Shown here one piece after another: positions 36,880 to 47,757 of a stretch of 64,000 bases of DNA. The position numbers and the translations under genes are program-made. A model generated the notes under the pieces. It searched no databases. It was given only the letters and a program-made list of their open reading frames with translations, and was not told the DNA's origin. Position 1 is the stretch's first letter; each line of letters opens with the position of its first letter. Location: assembly GCA_902702965.1 (NCBI GenBank), contig CACRXP010000162.1, positions 777,490 through 841,489 on the forward strand. The letters are read 5' to 3'. Source of the stretch: Spirometra erinaceieuropaei (lineage: Eukaryota; Platyhelminthes; Cestoda; Diphyllobothriidea; Diphyllobothriidae).

Positions 36880-37005
36880 TTGCCGGTAACCGCATGCCCC
36901 GCTGTGGGCTGCTAGTGGGGCTCGAAAGAAAGCCTTTAAGGTACAACGGAACGAGTGAGTTCCGCAATAACGATCGGTGAGCGTCCCTCCCATTGTATAT
37001 TCTCG
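36880..37005 (+). repeat. SINE body module in block Y copy 1
   Basis: GC-richer module with GCCGCTGTG.GGCTGCT, CTCGAAAGAAAGCC, AAGGTACAACGGAACGAGTG and ACGATCGGTGAGCG. It is the same module seen at 21375, 41365 and 41655, and is followed directly by a tRNA-like head. Confidence 0.75.
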
Positions 37006-37013
37006 ATCGAAAC

Positions 37014-37135
37014 CGACATGGCGATGGGCTCATGGCCCAGCGGTTAGAGACGTGGACTTCAAAATAACAGGTCGAGAGTTCGAGCCTCGGATGTTCCACA
37101 CATCGGTGTTGGGTATGACTGGCTGACGATGGCTA
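37014..37135 (+). repeat. tRNA-derived SINE head in block Y copy 1
   Basis: The A-box-like TGGCCCAGCGGTTAGAGAC lies at about 37033-37051. A good B-box, AGTTCGAGCCTC, is at 37077-37088. The flanks are CCGACATGGCGA before and GGGTATGACTGGCTGACGATGG after. The A/B spacing and the GGTTAGAG loop-like sequence point to a tRNA ancestor. The same head is at 41490-41605, with a weaker B-box there. Confidence 0.75.
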
Positions 37136-37500
37136 ATAAGAGCATGATTTTTGCATGCAGCCCAGAAGACATTCATTCGACAGCTGACATCCTGGGGTAA
37201 CTGAATTATTATAGCAATATGCTGCTCAATTTTCAGTTTTACAACCCTGCTTAATGATTATTTTCTAAACGCAAACGTATTTCGGAACTGCAGTTGACAT
37301 TGCATGGGTTAGCCCACCAACTGGACGCTGTTGCATTATTTTACAATACGCTGGAAACAAACGGGTCCTGAAACCGGATAAATACGCCGTGAGAGGCGAT
37401 GTCGGCTTGGGAAAACGAAGAATCACCCTAACAGACGGCTGCCTAAATACTGCAAAACGGGACGTTTCAAGTGTTACTAGAAGTCGGTAATAGGCTGAAA
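37136..37500 (+). repeat. Foldback right end joined to a piece of the 2-kb repeat
   Basis: 37140-37323 is a foldback right arm ending AGCCCACCAACTG. It is followed without a break by GGACGCTGTT, a 53-bp tract and ACGCCGTGAGAGGC, GACTGCAAAACGGGACG and so on, as at 33390-33560. The junction between element and flank is therefore the same at both sites. This piece is a copy of the composite (foldback plus repeat) made by duplication, not an independent insertion. Confidence 0.82.
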
Positions 37501-37547
37501 AAGCTTTCTTACAGTAACTGTGTCTGCGACCTGGGAATGCGCATATA

Positions 37548-37803
37548 AAAATCTTGAATTTTCAAGACCATCGAAAATCAATGGGAAACATGTATGCTAC
37601 TTAAGTAGTCATTTTTACCGGGCACGCTTTCTACAGGAGATTGAAAAGGAGTGCATTTTAAAGCCGACATCCTACAGAGTCTTAAGTGTTATAAGAGTAT
37701 GTCATATGATAATCAGTATCACAAATGCGACCAAGTAATCCTTCCTCATCGAAGACGGATTTCAGAATTTCAGCCAACATTTCATGAGATAGGTCACGCA
37801 CTG
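37548..37803 (+). mobile_element. Foldback element, subfamily B, right arm
   Basis: Right-arm fragment ending CATGAGATAGGTCACGCACTG followed by TA. It shares its terminus and AGCCGACATCCT with the complete B element at 16697-17678. The frame 37520-37738 lies in it and is fortuitous. Confidence 0.75.
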
Positions 37804-37811
37804 TATGTCAT

Positions 37812-38005
37812 TACTTTTAACAGAGTGTAGTTTTTGCATGCGGCCGGAAGGAATTTCATTCTGAAGCGGCATCGTAAAATAACTGAAACATTATGGAAAT
37901 ATGTTATAGGCTGAATAGTTTTACAACCCTACTTAATTAAACTTTTCGAAACGAAAACGTTCTGCTGAATATCGGTTGACAGTTTGTGAGTTAGATCACC
38001 TGCTG
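37812..38005 (+). mobile_element. Foldback element, main family, right arm
   Basis: Runs from GAGTGTAGTTTTTGCATGCGGCCGG to TTAGATCACCTGCTG, followed by TA. It corresponds to the right arm at 35095-35255, but here the terminus is intact. It is followed by about 55 bp of sequence absent at the other site, and then by block X copy 2. Confidence 0.78.
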
Positions 38006-38059
38006 TATATATAACGCCATGTGTATAAAAGACACGTTTATTTTCAGTGTATTGTACAA

Positions 38060-39305
38060 TCATGCAACAGAGACTTAACTGAATAATTTAAAGCCCGTTT
38101 GCATGCTTGTTACTTGTACATGATTTAAACAAACTTCCTGCATTTACCATAAGGTCCCTCTAATATTCCGATATTCTGGAAGACTTCCTGTCCGTGATGC
38201 CAAGTTAAAGTTCACTTTTGAAAATTCTAGCGGCACTGAAACTGTTGGGTCTGCGGATATGTCAGCAATACGAGCGGTATGTTTAAGCTGAGAAGCCTGT
38301 AGGTGCTCATGACATTACGGGATCAGCGGACGACTGTACAGAGGTGGGCAACCGATGTGAGGAAAAATACGTTGAAATAGATCGTTATGAGGTCGACGTT
38401 TAGTGAGAGCGTATTCCCTCCCTCTTTTGACCTATCAAAAAGTAAGTAATAAGCAAGCATTTCGTAGAAAATAACGGTCATTTTGACAGAACTGGTCTTC
38501 GCGTCAGAACATTGCCCAACTGACTTATAAATTAACGAGAGAAGCATTTAACCCCGCGCGCTATTAACCGTGTCTGCGGCCTGGAAATGTGCATATAAAC
38601 TTCTGCAAGCACACATCCTATGCATGAGACAAACAACCATGTCGAATACTTAGGAAAACTTATGCCAAGCTGGTAAGGAGTTACGATTTCACCTGAAAAG
38701 ACAAAATACCTTAAAAATTGTCAAATCCGGAGCTTGTTTGGAAATTGCTAACTTCCTGAAATGCAGTGGGTACGTGAAAAAACATAGGCATGGCATTTTT
38801 GTGTATCAAGAGACGCTTTATTCCAAAATTAGAAACCAGCGAGAATTCAAAACTCCCGAAAAGGCTTTACTATACCTGAAAGCATTCTTGAAATAGCAGC
38901 AGCATCAGACATATGCCCGATCGAGCACCTGAATCTCGACCATGATGTTTTGTCAAATGTGCCATTATATTTTTGTATGAGTAGATTATTCCAAACCATC
39001 TGAGCTCTTTTCGAGAAATACAAGCTCCGCCTGTAAGAAGTTATTAATGGCAAAGTGTCTCGATGGACGTCTATCTATATTCTTTGAAGGACATTCGCAT
39101 TTCCATCCTCAGTCTGTGCGACACGTCGGCGGTCGTGATTTATAATGTCCACCGTCTCCCCCATAGAAGGTGTGAACTTGGGATTGCCGCATAATTTAGT
39201 TTAATGAGTTATTTTAAAGAGAAAGTAGACTTTCGCAGCATCTGCAACACAACCTACTCCCCTTACCTGGGTCCGGTGTCAATACGGATTCAAGAAGACC
39301 GGAAT
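38060..39305 (+). repeat. Duplicated block X, copy 2
   Basis: Partner of 35256-36440. It contains additional short stretches (for example about 30 bp at 38533-38565 and about 35 bp around 38772-38795) and ends at the GTCCGGTGTCAATACGG landmark. The frames on either strand (such as minus 38323-38547 and 38847-39053) are interrupted in copy 1, so they are not genes. Confidence 0.87.
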
Positions 39306-40954
39306 CGGGAGAGGACGCGGGCGGTTGCTCGGAAAAAAACTACACCTTGGCGTTTCACCACACCACTTAGTTCGCAACTTACACTAAGATGAATTTTGTA
39401 CAAGAGAAAAAGAGGGCAGATAGGATCAAAATTGTCGCGGCGTAAACCTACTGCTAGGCGAGCCGCTACACAGAATATCGCCATTTGATATGGGTGCGGA
39501 TTAGTAATAACGGCTGCTGTACACCGATATAGATCGGTTTTAGTCAAGCGAGTTTACTGAGGCAATTATCTATGCAATTTGATGAAAAATTGGTGCCATA
39601 TATTAGAGACCAGCGTGAATTTGGAAATCGCAGATGGGTAAAAGGCATTTTTCTGTGGACTGTACCTACATGTCACGCAACCGCTGCACGCAAAGCCGTA
39701 TGGAGCTTAAACTAATTTAACAAATCTGCAACTATTTATGAGTTTATTTTCGCTTAAACTTTATTGGAAACACCCAATATGTAAGGATGCGTCTATTTCA
39801 TAAAAAAGGTAGCACCGGAAAGAGCAGGATATAAATCACATTACCTCTGTAAAAGAAAATATTAACACATTATTTTGCATGTGATTTAAAAACGACACGA
39901 CAGATAATTGAGCGGAAGATTCACAGTGATCCCTTTCGTTAGTCTTTTCGCGATAAAGATAGCTCGCAAAGTTTGCCGACCAGATAAAAAATGCAAACAT
40001 AGGAGGTAAAAGGCGGTGTATATAGCACTGCTTTGGACTCAGGTCGCATATATTTAGTCATGGGTTGTCTGAAACGCCCTTCATGAAATTCCCCCCAATG
40101 CCATAGTTTGTCCAACGTGTGGTTACCTGTTCTTGATCACTGTCACTCATCTGGTTTTTTTAGTTCAAGAAAACGCCAAATTAATGTCAGACCTTTCCCG
40201 TATGACCACATAACCAGCGTGTAGCATAAGATAAAGTAAGATTGTGTTACACTGGTGGACTCTATTTCCGTAAAGTGTTTATGACCACTATGTAAACCGT
40301 ATGCGTTATGCTTGCGAGGACATACGTGTCCTTCCGTTTTCACTTAATGACTAGGGTGTTTGATAGTTAGAAAAGATCATATTAGGTTCGCAATGGCGTT
40401 TGCCATTTTACCTACATCTCTAATGCAATTTACCTGCTGCCACCTCTTGATCAAGCAGACTCCGCTACATGGCCGATTTTTCATTATGTCTGCTATAAAT
40501 TCGGAACATATCTGTCACGAGTAGACTGCGGATTTGCGTGAGCCCCTAAAGAAAACTAGCACTTCAGACATTTGACGGCCTTTACATACATTAGAAGATT
40601 GTGGGAAGAAACAACTCAGCATCTACAGCTTTGCACTGGAGTCGGACCCCACGTAGGCGTCATGCGATGAAGCCAAAGAAGCCGCTACCAGCAACTAAAA
40701 CGTTTACAATCGTCGACTACATTCACTGAGGTGATGGCGATTGCAATGAAGTTAGACAAATCAGACAAAAACTAACCTCCAGACTCAAGGTCAACGGGTA
40801 AAATGGATGTCAGGCCTCCATTTTACATTCGAAAATAACACTGAGCTGTTCGATCCTATGGCCATTAATTCGTCTAGAATCGGCAATTGGTGAGAAATTA
40901 GGTGTGAGTACCAGACAACAAAACGAGGGAGTAGTTTCGGGTACATATTTAATA
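39306..40954. other. Spacer between blocks X and Y, 1.65 kb
   Basis: In copy 1 blocks X and Y are contiguous; here this sequence separates them, so it is either an insertion or a breakpoint of rearrangement. I recognise no gene or element ends in it. Confidence 0.4.
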
Positions 40955-41364
40955 AACCGGTGGATCGACATAGTTTTTGTAACTGGTCCCTTCGGCACTT
41001 AATAGTGGAGGCGCCAAAAACGCTAGTTGTGGTGAACGATCGATTTCTAAGAGATGTAATCACTTGCAAATGCCTAGTTGGTGACCGAATTTTCAAAGAA
41101 TGGTCTCTGTTTCTTGCGTTTAATGTCGCATTCGCAATACTTATTATCCTCGTTAGCCCCGCCATCTACATTTTTGCAAATGATCTAATCCGTTGAGTCT
41201 CTTAACACACTCTAAAAAGCGGACTTAGTATCCTTACACTCAATTGTCCAAGGAGGAATCTTCTTTGAGTTATTTTAAAGCAAAACAGTCTGTGGACGCT
41301 TTCGGCAAACGGTAGGCTCTCAGACTTTCTGTTTTTTTAGGCAGTATGTTATATTTGTCGGTAA

Positions 41365-41480
41365 TATCATGCGCCGCTGTGCGGCTGCTTGTGGGCTCGA
41401 GAGAAAGCCCTCAAGGCACACTGGAACGAGTAAGTTCCGCAATAACGATCGGTGAGCGCCCGCCCTTTGTATATTTTAGA
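41365..41480 (+). repeat. SINE body module in block Y copy 2
   Basis: Body module with ATCATGCGCCGCTGTGCGG, GCTCGAGAGAAAGCC, AAGGCACACTGGAACGAG and ACGATCGGTGAGCG, better preserved than the copy at 36880. Confidence 0.78.
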
Positions 41481-41483
41481 TCG

Positions 41484-41605
41484 AAACCGACATGGCGACG
41501 GGCTCATGGCCCAGTGGTTAGAGGCGTGGACATCAAAATAACAGGTTTCGAGTTTCAGTCTCGAATGTTCGACACTTCTAGGTTGGGTATGACTGGCTGA
41601 CGACG
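41484..41605 (+). repeat. tRNA-derived SINE head in block Y copy 2
   Basis: A-box-like TGGCCCAGTGGTTAGAGGCG at about 41507-41526. The B-box region is decayed (GTTTCGAGTTTCAGTCTC, about 41546-41563). It ends TGACTGGCTGACGACGGCTAA. It leads straight into another body module, so head plus following body (41484-41780) looks like one SINE of about 290 bp. Confidence 0.75.
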
Positions 41606-41780
41606 GCTAAAAAGACAGAAAAGGCCATTGCCAATATCTCTGGTTTTTGCCTGAAATAACATACTGCCTATATCATGCGCCGCTGCGCGACTGCTAATGG
41701 GCTCGAGAGAGAGTCCGTAAGGCACAACGGAACGAATGATTTCCGTAAGGACGATCAGTGAGCGTCTTCTACCACTGTTT
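41606..41780 (+). repeat. SINE body module, third in a row
   Basis: Starts with AAAAGGCCATTGCCAATATC and a CTGCCTATATCATGCGCCGC segment, and continues to ACGATCAGTGAGCGTCTTC. With the two preceding modules the order is body, head, body, which is either two SINE copies in tandem or the edge of a longer array. Confidence 0.72.
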
Positions 41781-43499
41781 TTTTTGGACGCCGTTTTCAT
41801 TTTTTATTTGAAGTTTTCCCTATACATGAAAACGACGCACAGAAAAATGGCCTTAAAATTTCTTGAGCAAGTGGGAGGCATTTGCAACAAAGTGTAAACA
41901 TTAATATGGGTTTTGTGAGGCCTTTGTGCAGATGAATTCTCACGTCCGTTTATGTCATCAAATCGAGACAGAGCGAACCGTAAAAAATTTCCTATGCATG
42001 ACCTTCCCAGCCGAGTACCGAAAGGTTTTTTTCGAAACCTCTTTCCCCTTTACCTCGAAGCCATTTTCATTCTTGTCCCTTGACCTGAATGTGAATGCGC
42101 GGTACGATGACAATCTGGACTCTGAACTATCATTCAAACAACGAACACCCAACCGTTGAGTAACCAACAACACAGTACGCAAAACACTTCAGCATACATG
42201 TGGAATTCAAACTGGCATGGACTTGACTGGCCATTTGACACTGGCCTCCGGAGTAAAGGCAGTTGTATAGAGATTCGGGTCGTAGTAAGAGCAAGATTGC
42301 ATGCTCAAACTATTGCAAACTTTTTGGAGCGAAGTGAACGGATTTAGTGGTTTTTTTTCGAAGAAGAAAAGACATCTGTCTTTTATGAAGCTAGCCTACA
42401 TTATCACACCTTATATGGCCTAGTGTACGCCTCCTAAAAAACCAATTTTTTGTTAGTTCAGGAAAATTTAGTAAAGGTGCTTTTGTTAAATTAATTCCTC
42501 CAATACAGTTATACGTGCAAATTCATTTAATTTATATCTGTTCTTGTGCTGCAGAAGGTTAATATACCTGTCCCTCAAAATTCGCCTTTTTTGAGTAATC
42601 GCTGGTATTTGTGATGTCAAATACCGCTTACCATTCAGCGAATGGACCTATTAACGGAAAGAGTTGTTCCTCTGAGAGTATCAAATTTCCTTATGCATAT
42701 TCGACATGCATATACCCTTGCTTTTAAGTGCAGCTAACTTTGGCCTTTGAACTTTCGAAACAACGATTACGAAATTTCTACGCAATTCATGTAGTTTCAG
42801 CGGAAGCTTTAAAGTAAACAAAATATTTGCAAAGTCTGATAAATTAATTAACAATATCAACTACGGAAAACGTAAGATACAATCTGGATATTTGCGTTCT
42901 GCAGCCATTTTTACATTAAATGTAAAGCAACTTCTGCTCAGTTTTCGGTTGTCACTAAAATCATCCGCCACCACATTCTCGAAAAGGTTGACAAAAATAA
43001 AGCCGCAACTTCTATTTATGTTTTTGAACGTACAGCACTTGCCGCACAGCGTTAGTCTTTTATCTGGCATCGGATTTGCAAAACGTCATCGCATTTTGCT
43101 CTGATTTATTTGGTGATACGCAAAAAGTGTTTTTGTGAATAAACCGCATGCACTTAATTGAAAATGTATATCTTTCATCATTTGGGAATTTTTAATACCG
43201 TGTATTACTCTGCCTAGTTAAGTTTTATTTACTGACCTTTCACTCTCTCCCTTTTTTATATGCGCATTACCCACCTCTAGTCTTCTTGGCTATGCCTTGG
43301 CAACGTTTACAGGTCAGAAAAGGGGGGAGAGAGTGAGGTAGCTTCAGCGCAATTCTTCTATCACAATAAACTAATTGACGCGCAAGTCGCCGTCCTTGCT
43401 GTAACTTGCAATGGGGTACACAGTAAACATCGTCGGGAACGACGGTCGAACTGTCATTAAAATATCATATCTGCTAGTATTTTTATTCTTCCTCTGCCT
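41781..43499. other. Unannotated AT-rich DNA
   Basis: No repeat or gene recognised. Frames of 60-77 codons overlap each other on opposite strands (41926-42182 and 42861-43104) and have no motif. Confidence 0.4.
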
Positions 43500-45000
43500 G
43501 TAAAGGTGCTCTTCTCTGCTTTTTGACATTTTTCATACAAACTTTCTATTCATTTATGCAGTGATTTTAGCTGCGTGATCCTGTGTCCCCTATAAATCGT
43601 AATCTGGTAACGTTGCAATGTTTTTTAATGCAATTTTTAATTTTTGCTGTCCTCTTAATGCCGCTATTATGAGACCCGCCAGAATTTCCCTTCTCTGTTG
43701 AAAATGCGTTAGACGCCTACATTACCGTCTGACGAATGTAGCCGTCCTAATAAAAAAGAGATTGCAAGACTGAGTGATCTGTTTTGGTCAGCTATTTGCC
43801 TGTTCTTCCTCCTTAGTCTGCCGAAATTTGGGGGAGTCGTAAGCGTCTCACTGGTCAACCTAGCACACTGTTCTACATGGATACTGATTATAACTCTTTA
43901 AACAAAACTTTTATCTTTGCTTACAACTACTCTTATCTTAATTTTGAAAAGACATTTCCTTGATACCGCATGTCTTCTTACATGCACCTGTGGCAACAGT
44001 GGAGCAGTGCCTTCAGATGGCCCGCGGATCGTACCTCATATGTTCTCCTTATATCTTGCTCTTTGCAGACAGCCCCTGATATGAATTACCTTATTAGCGT
44101 GTCTTTCATGGAGTCTAAGATTCCTGACGCCTGGCGTGCAGTAGGAATCATTCGCATTCCTAACGAATCCACCTCATTTGGTCCTAAATCTTTTCATTCA
44201 CTTGCCGGCTATTTAACACTACCGAGACTTCCTGAACAAATTGCTCTGAATATTACAAAGTCATTTATTTCCAGGTTTTCCGATCTTTTAAAATCCGCAT
44301 ACAAGGCTGAGCGCGGTACCCTTGATGCTGCTCTTCCTGTGGCCCACTCTGCCGTGCCTAGGCATATGCTTTTCTTGACTACTCCTCCGCCTTCAATGCT
44401 GCCCCATGCCATCTACTCCTTACCAAGACATCCACGTGCAGCTTTTGGGACTGGAATGTCTCAGGGTTTGGTGATTATTTGTCCTTTCGTAACCGATTTG
44501 TCCAATCCGGCAAATAAAAATATGTAATCCTTTCCAATGACTGCAAAGACCTTTAAGGTTCTACCTCATACTCTCATCCCTTATCCCTACACACTGATGA
44601 CCTGAGACCTACTCGACCATTAATATGGCGATTCTTATATGCCTGCATTCTTCTCTGATTATTATACCTTCTTGTCATCTTTCGAGCTTTGCCTGCAAAA
44701 GATATGTTGACTTCACACAAGTCCTCCAAAGGCTCTTTTCCGTTGCTGGTGTTTCCCATTTCTTTTTAGTCAGTATTTTTATAAAACGGGACTTCAAAAC
44801 GGTAACCATTTTTCTGGTCGAATTCTGACTGACATTGTCTTCATTCTGAACTAATTAACCTTAGATCCAACAGAAGCATGCGCTGTGACGTTAGACATAT
44901 CTCTAGGCGCAGGTCTTCATATCAGCTATTTTTATTGCAAGTTCTTACAAGCTATCGTATGCGCATCGAGACAGAACTTTATAAGATGCGATCTAAACTG
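43500..45000 (+). mobile_element. LINE copy 2, 5'-truncated and internally deleted
   Basis: Same family as the element at 22869-26035 but on the plus strand. It begins in the region just after the endonuclease: TTTTGCTGTCCTCTTAATG at about 43640 matches the other copy. It continues through the linker (ARISLL, then KKEIARLSDLFW) into the RT and ends in the C-terminal tail near 44970. Compared with copy 1 it lacks about 370 bp between LHTDDLRP (about 44597) and the LMWRF segment (about 44620), so the YADD catalytic box and palm end are gone. It cannot be active. The 5' limit is uncertain by about 100 bp. Confidence 0.82.
43970..44527 (+). pseudogene. LINE copy 2 RT fragment (185 codons)
   Basis: The longest open frame in the window. 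From residue 46 it reads SFMESKIPDAWRAVGI..IP, then SFHSLAGY (SFRPVA in copy 1), LLKSAYKAERGTLDAALP (the QSAY box) and a degraded motif-A region. The homologous reading continues in other frames after this. The first 45 residues are not clearly homologous in this frame. It is a relic: motif A is unrecognisable and motif C is deleted. Confidence 0.82.
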
Positions 45001-46774
45001 TCCTTTTAATGGTACACTCGCCGTCGGGCTGTCTCCGACGACAATATTAAGTCCGGAATGGTTGTTTGATCCTGAGGTCTACGGTTGTAAATGCGTAGGA
45101 CTTTGTAAGCTGCAGAAAGGTCCAGATGCCTGTTGTTGGCGTGGCCATCGGTGAACCACGCGAGTGTACTCAGTGAGGAAGAACAAGAACCGCCAGACCG
45201 TTCACCGATAAAGGTTCAATCAGCTCCACACGACGGAGTGGTGACTCACAAAGCGCACAGACAAAACGCCCGTCAATCTTCACCAAGAGGCTGAGGCAGC
45301 GAGAAGGGAGAAAGGTCGATCAGCATGAGGACGACCAACACAACATGCCGCTTAAAATTTCTGGTAGATTAAGTGCTTGTTACGCTTTGGCAATGGAGAG
45401 CCGACCAACCTCTTTGAAAGTCCAGCATCTAAACAAACTAGTTCCATTGAACCCATCTTTCTCTTCAAAACATACGTATCATCGATCGTGCGTCAACAGC
45501 AATAATAAGAGACTCAGCATAATAGCAGTTTATAAAGCCCACTGGGCTGCACAAAAGTCGGCTTCAGAAGACACACGAAAGAATGAATAGTTGGTATACC
45601 CAAAAATGTGTGATTTGACTACGACTCGGCTTTCGTAAAGCGCGTCGAAATTGGCTAAAAGACATCGAGATATTTAGTAGAGGGGAATATACTACCGGCA
45701 CGTGAAACTGTTTTTATTATTGTCGTAGACATCAAATTAGTTTTTATGGTGACAGAAACGAACATGATCCACGCAACTGCTAACCAGCAAGAATTTAAAG
45801 TTCGAACGTCCGACTGTGTCCTCACTGTTAAAATTGGGTTATATTACCGTACTGCTGATGCCTAATATTTCCTTAATTTCCAAATGTTTTCTCGCCTTCA
45901 GGAACGGTAGAACGTTGGTTGTTTGTCTCAGTGGTTTTTAGCATTAAGCATTTTTCACGAAATCTACGATACTGACAAGCTTTGTAAAATTATTCATAGT
46001 AAAACTCGTAAAATCACACAATTCCTTCTGCAAATTTTGGAAAACGTTAGGATGCATATGGAATTTCGCGCGTTGGCGCCAAAACACTCAGTCTTTTGGT
46101 TTTGAGCAACCGAAATCAAATCACTAGGGCTTTTAGACTGATTTGCTGACAACGTATTAGAAATTTGAATTTTTTAAACCGGATAACCAGCTAGTCCTGC
46201 TTGCACCTCCAGTTTAAAACTTAGTTAACGAGCATTATAACGGATATAAAAGTCCACCGTCAAGAGAAGCAGGACGATAAAAAGTGAAACACGCAAAACT
46301 CTTCCCCTAAACTTCCCTAACGCATTTTAATTTACAGAAAATTCGGGTTAGGTGGGTACAATATTTTCATCATGTCAGTTTATTTTAAATGTAAAACCCA
46401 TTCTAACCAACAATGTAGACAACTGAAAATTATTTTAAATTTAAGAATACATCTTTCAGATATGCGCAGTCCATAAATTTCTGCAAGTATGGTAGTTGGA
46501 AACGGGAATGAAATGAGAATATAAAAAGTCAAATAATGGAGGCAGCTGTCACCATCAAGTATTTTTAATATATACGGTATGCAGTTTAATAAACATAGCA
46601 GTTATTTGAAGTTGATACTCTCGATTATGTCTTATTTTGCACTGGTTTTTTGATTTATTCCCACGCGTTCTATTTTTTCTTGGGAATTGTATATTAATAT
46701 CTGATAATTCCACTTTCGCAGCATCCTTTACACGATTTTCTTAAGACAGCCATTGACCTTTCTTTTAATATATG
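45001..46774. other. Unannotated; weak repeat at 45450-45560
   Basis: 45000-45340 is GC-richer with no motif. The piece around 45450-45560 (ACAGCAATAATAAGAGACTCAG and TTTATAAAGCCCACTGGGCTG) resembles 48290-48390, so a short old repeat is likely. The rest is AT-rich with nothing recognised. Confidence 0.4.
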
Positions 46775-47757
46775 CAGTAGGAGGGCTACCTCATGAATTG
46801 TGAACAGAAATTTCGAAATGCGTTTCCGTTTCGAAAAGTTTAAGTAGGGTTGTAAAACTAGTCAGCCTGCAACATAATTCTATAATATTTAAGTTACCTC
46901 AGAATGCTGGCTTTCGAGTTATCGTCCATCTGGCTGCATGTAAAAAAATACTCTGTAAAATAACTACTTCAGTATCGTGAATTTTTCTCATTTATTTTCG
47001 ATGTTCCTAAATTTTCAATCAGATTTTATAGAAAAAATGCACAAAAATATTCATTTTTTGCTTTTTTGGTAGAGGATTACGTCTTCTTTTAAGTTTATGC
47101 CCAAAAAGGGACAAAATTCGGTTTTAAATATGTTTATAGTTGTGGGAGTTACAAATATCGTGAAAGGACCGTTCACAAAGCGTCATATCTCTGCCTTTAC
47201 TAAAGTGGCTTGTAAAGTTAAGAATATGCATGAAATCACCTGCTTAATTTTATTACTAATTTTATTATTAGTCACCCTTTACTACCGTAGACCAATATGT
47301 GGTTTTTTGTGCACGGAAAATATACGATTTGTAGTTTGTAAGCTTCGAATCCAAGTGTGACGGTAGAGAGGATTCAAAATTATTCGGGAATTGGAAAACT
47401 TATTAAAACTAAATTATGTCACTTCTTTGATTACAAAATTAGAAGATGAAATTTGCTACCACATGAGCCGAATAATGAATATTTTATGCATGTTTCTTAT
47501 GAAATACAATTTGACTTTTAGGGAATTGAAAATCAACGACAAACATCCATGCTAATTAAGTAGTTAATTTTTGCAGAGTGTGGTTTTGCCTGCAGGCGGG
47601 TGAAAGTTTATTCAAAAGCCCCCATCCGGAGATAACTGAAGTATTATAGAATTATGTGGCAGGCTGACTAGCTTTACAGCCCTTCTCAATTAATCCTTTC
47701 GAAAGGAAAACGCATTGCAAATTTTGGTTGACAGTTCATGAGTTAGCCCGCCTACTG
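46775..47757 (+). mobile_element. Foldback/long-TIR element, complete reference copy
   Basis: 983 bp. The left end is CAGTAGGAGGGCTACCTCATG; the right end reads, in reverse complement, CAGTAGGCGGGCTAACTCATG. I followed the two arms base by base: they pair for about 385 bp each (46775-47160 with 47372-47757) with moderate mismatches, around a unique centre of about 210 bp. Matching blocks include AAGTAGGGTTGTAAAACTAG against AGAAGGGCTGTAAAGCTAG, and ATAATTCTATAATA in both. Single-stranded, it would fold into a near-complete hairpin. There is no ORF beyond 87 codons, and that one (47097-47360) spans the arm/centre border. It is non-autonomous; CAGT ends and TA flanks elsewhere suggest Tc1/mariner-like mobilisation, which is inference. 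Confidence 0.88.

Larger units (their letters stand above)
36441..37135 (+). repeat. Duplicated block Y with SINE modules, copy 1
   Basis: Aligns with about 40965-41605. Landmarks are TTTTTGTAACTGGTCC, GAACGATCGATTT, TTGCAAATGCCTAGTTGG, GTCTGTGGACGCTTTCGG and the SINE body and head. Identity is about 90%. Copy 1 has an extra run of about 45 bp near 36490-36535. On the minus strand both copies keep an open stretch with ISIAN, LNARNRD, SPTRHLQVIT and NRSFTTTSV, but it ends differently and has no known domain. It could be the remnant of an element's coding region. Confidence 0.85.
40955..41605 (+). repeat. Duplicated block Y with SINE modules, copy 2
   Basis: Partner of 36441-37135, offset about 4.5 kb. 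The minus-strand frame 40791-41165 (124 codons) covers the block and runs beyond its edge into sequence not shared with copy 1. The equivalent frame in copy 1 is interrupted, so it is not convincing as a gene. Confidence 0.85.

Noticed and set aside
36591..36980. 129-codon plus-strand frame in block Y
   Set aside because: The frame is broken in the second copy of the block and crosses into a SINE body.
37026..37098. Possible functional tRNA gene with A and B boxes
   Set aside because: No cloverleaf can be drawn with paired acceptor stem, and the same sequence is repeated at 41484 within a larger duplicated block.
47097..47360. 87-codon frame in the foldback element as a transposase fragment
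   Set aside because: It spans the arm/centre border, is not kept in the other copies, and has no DDE/D-type motif.
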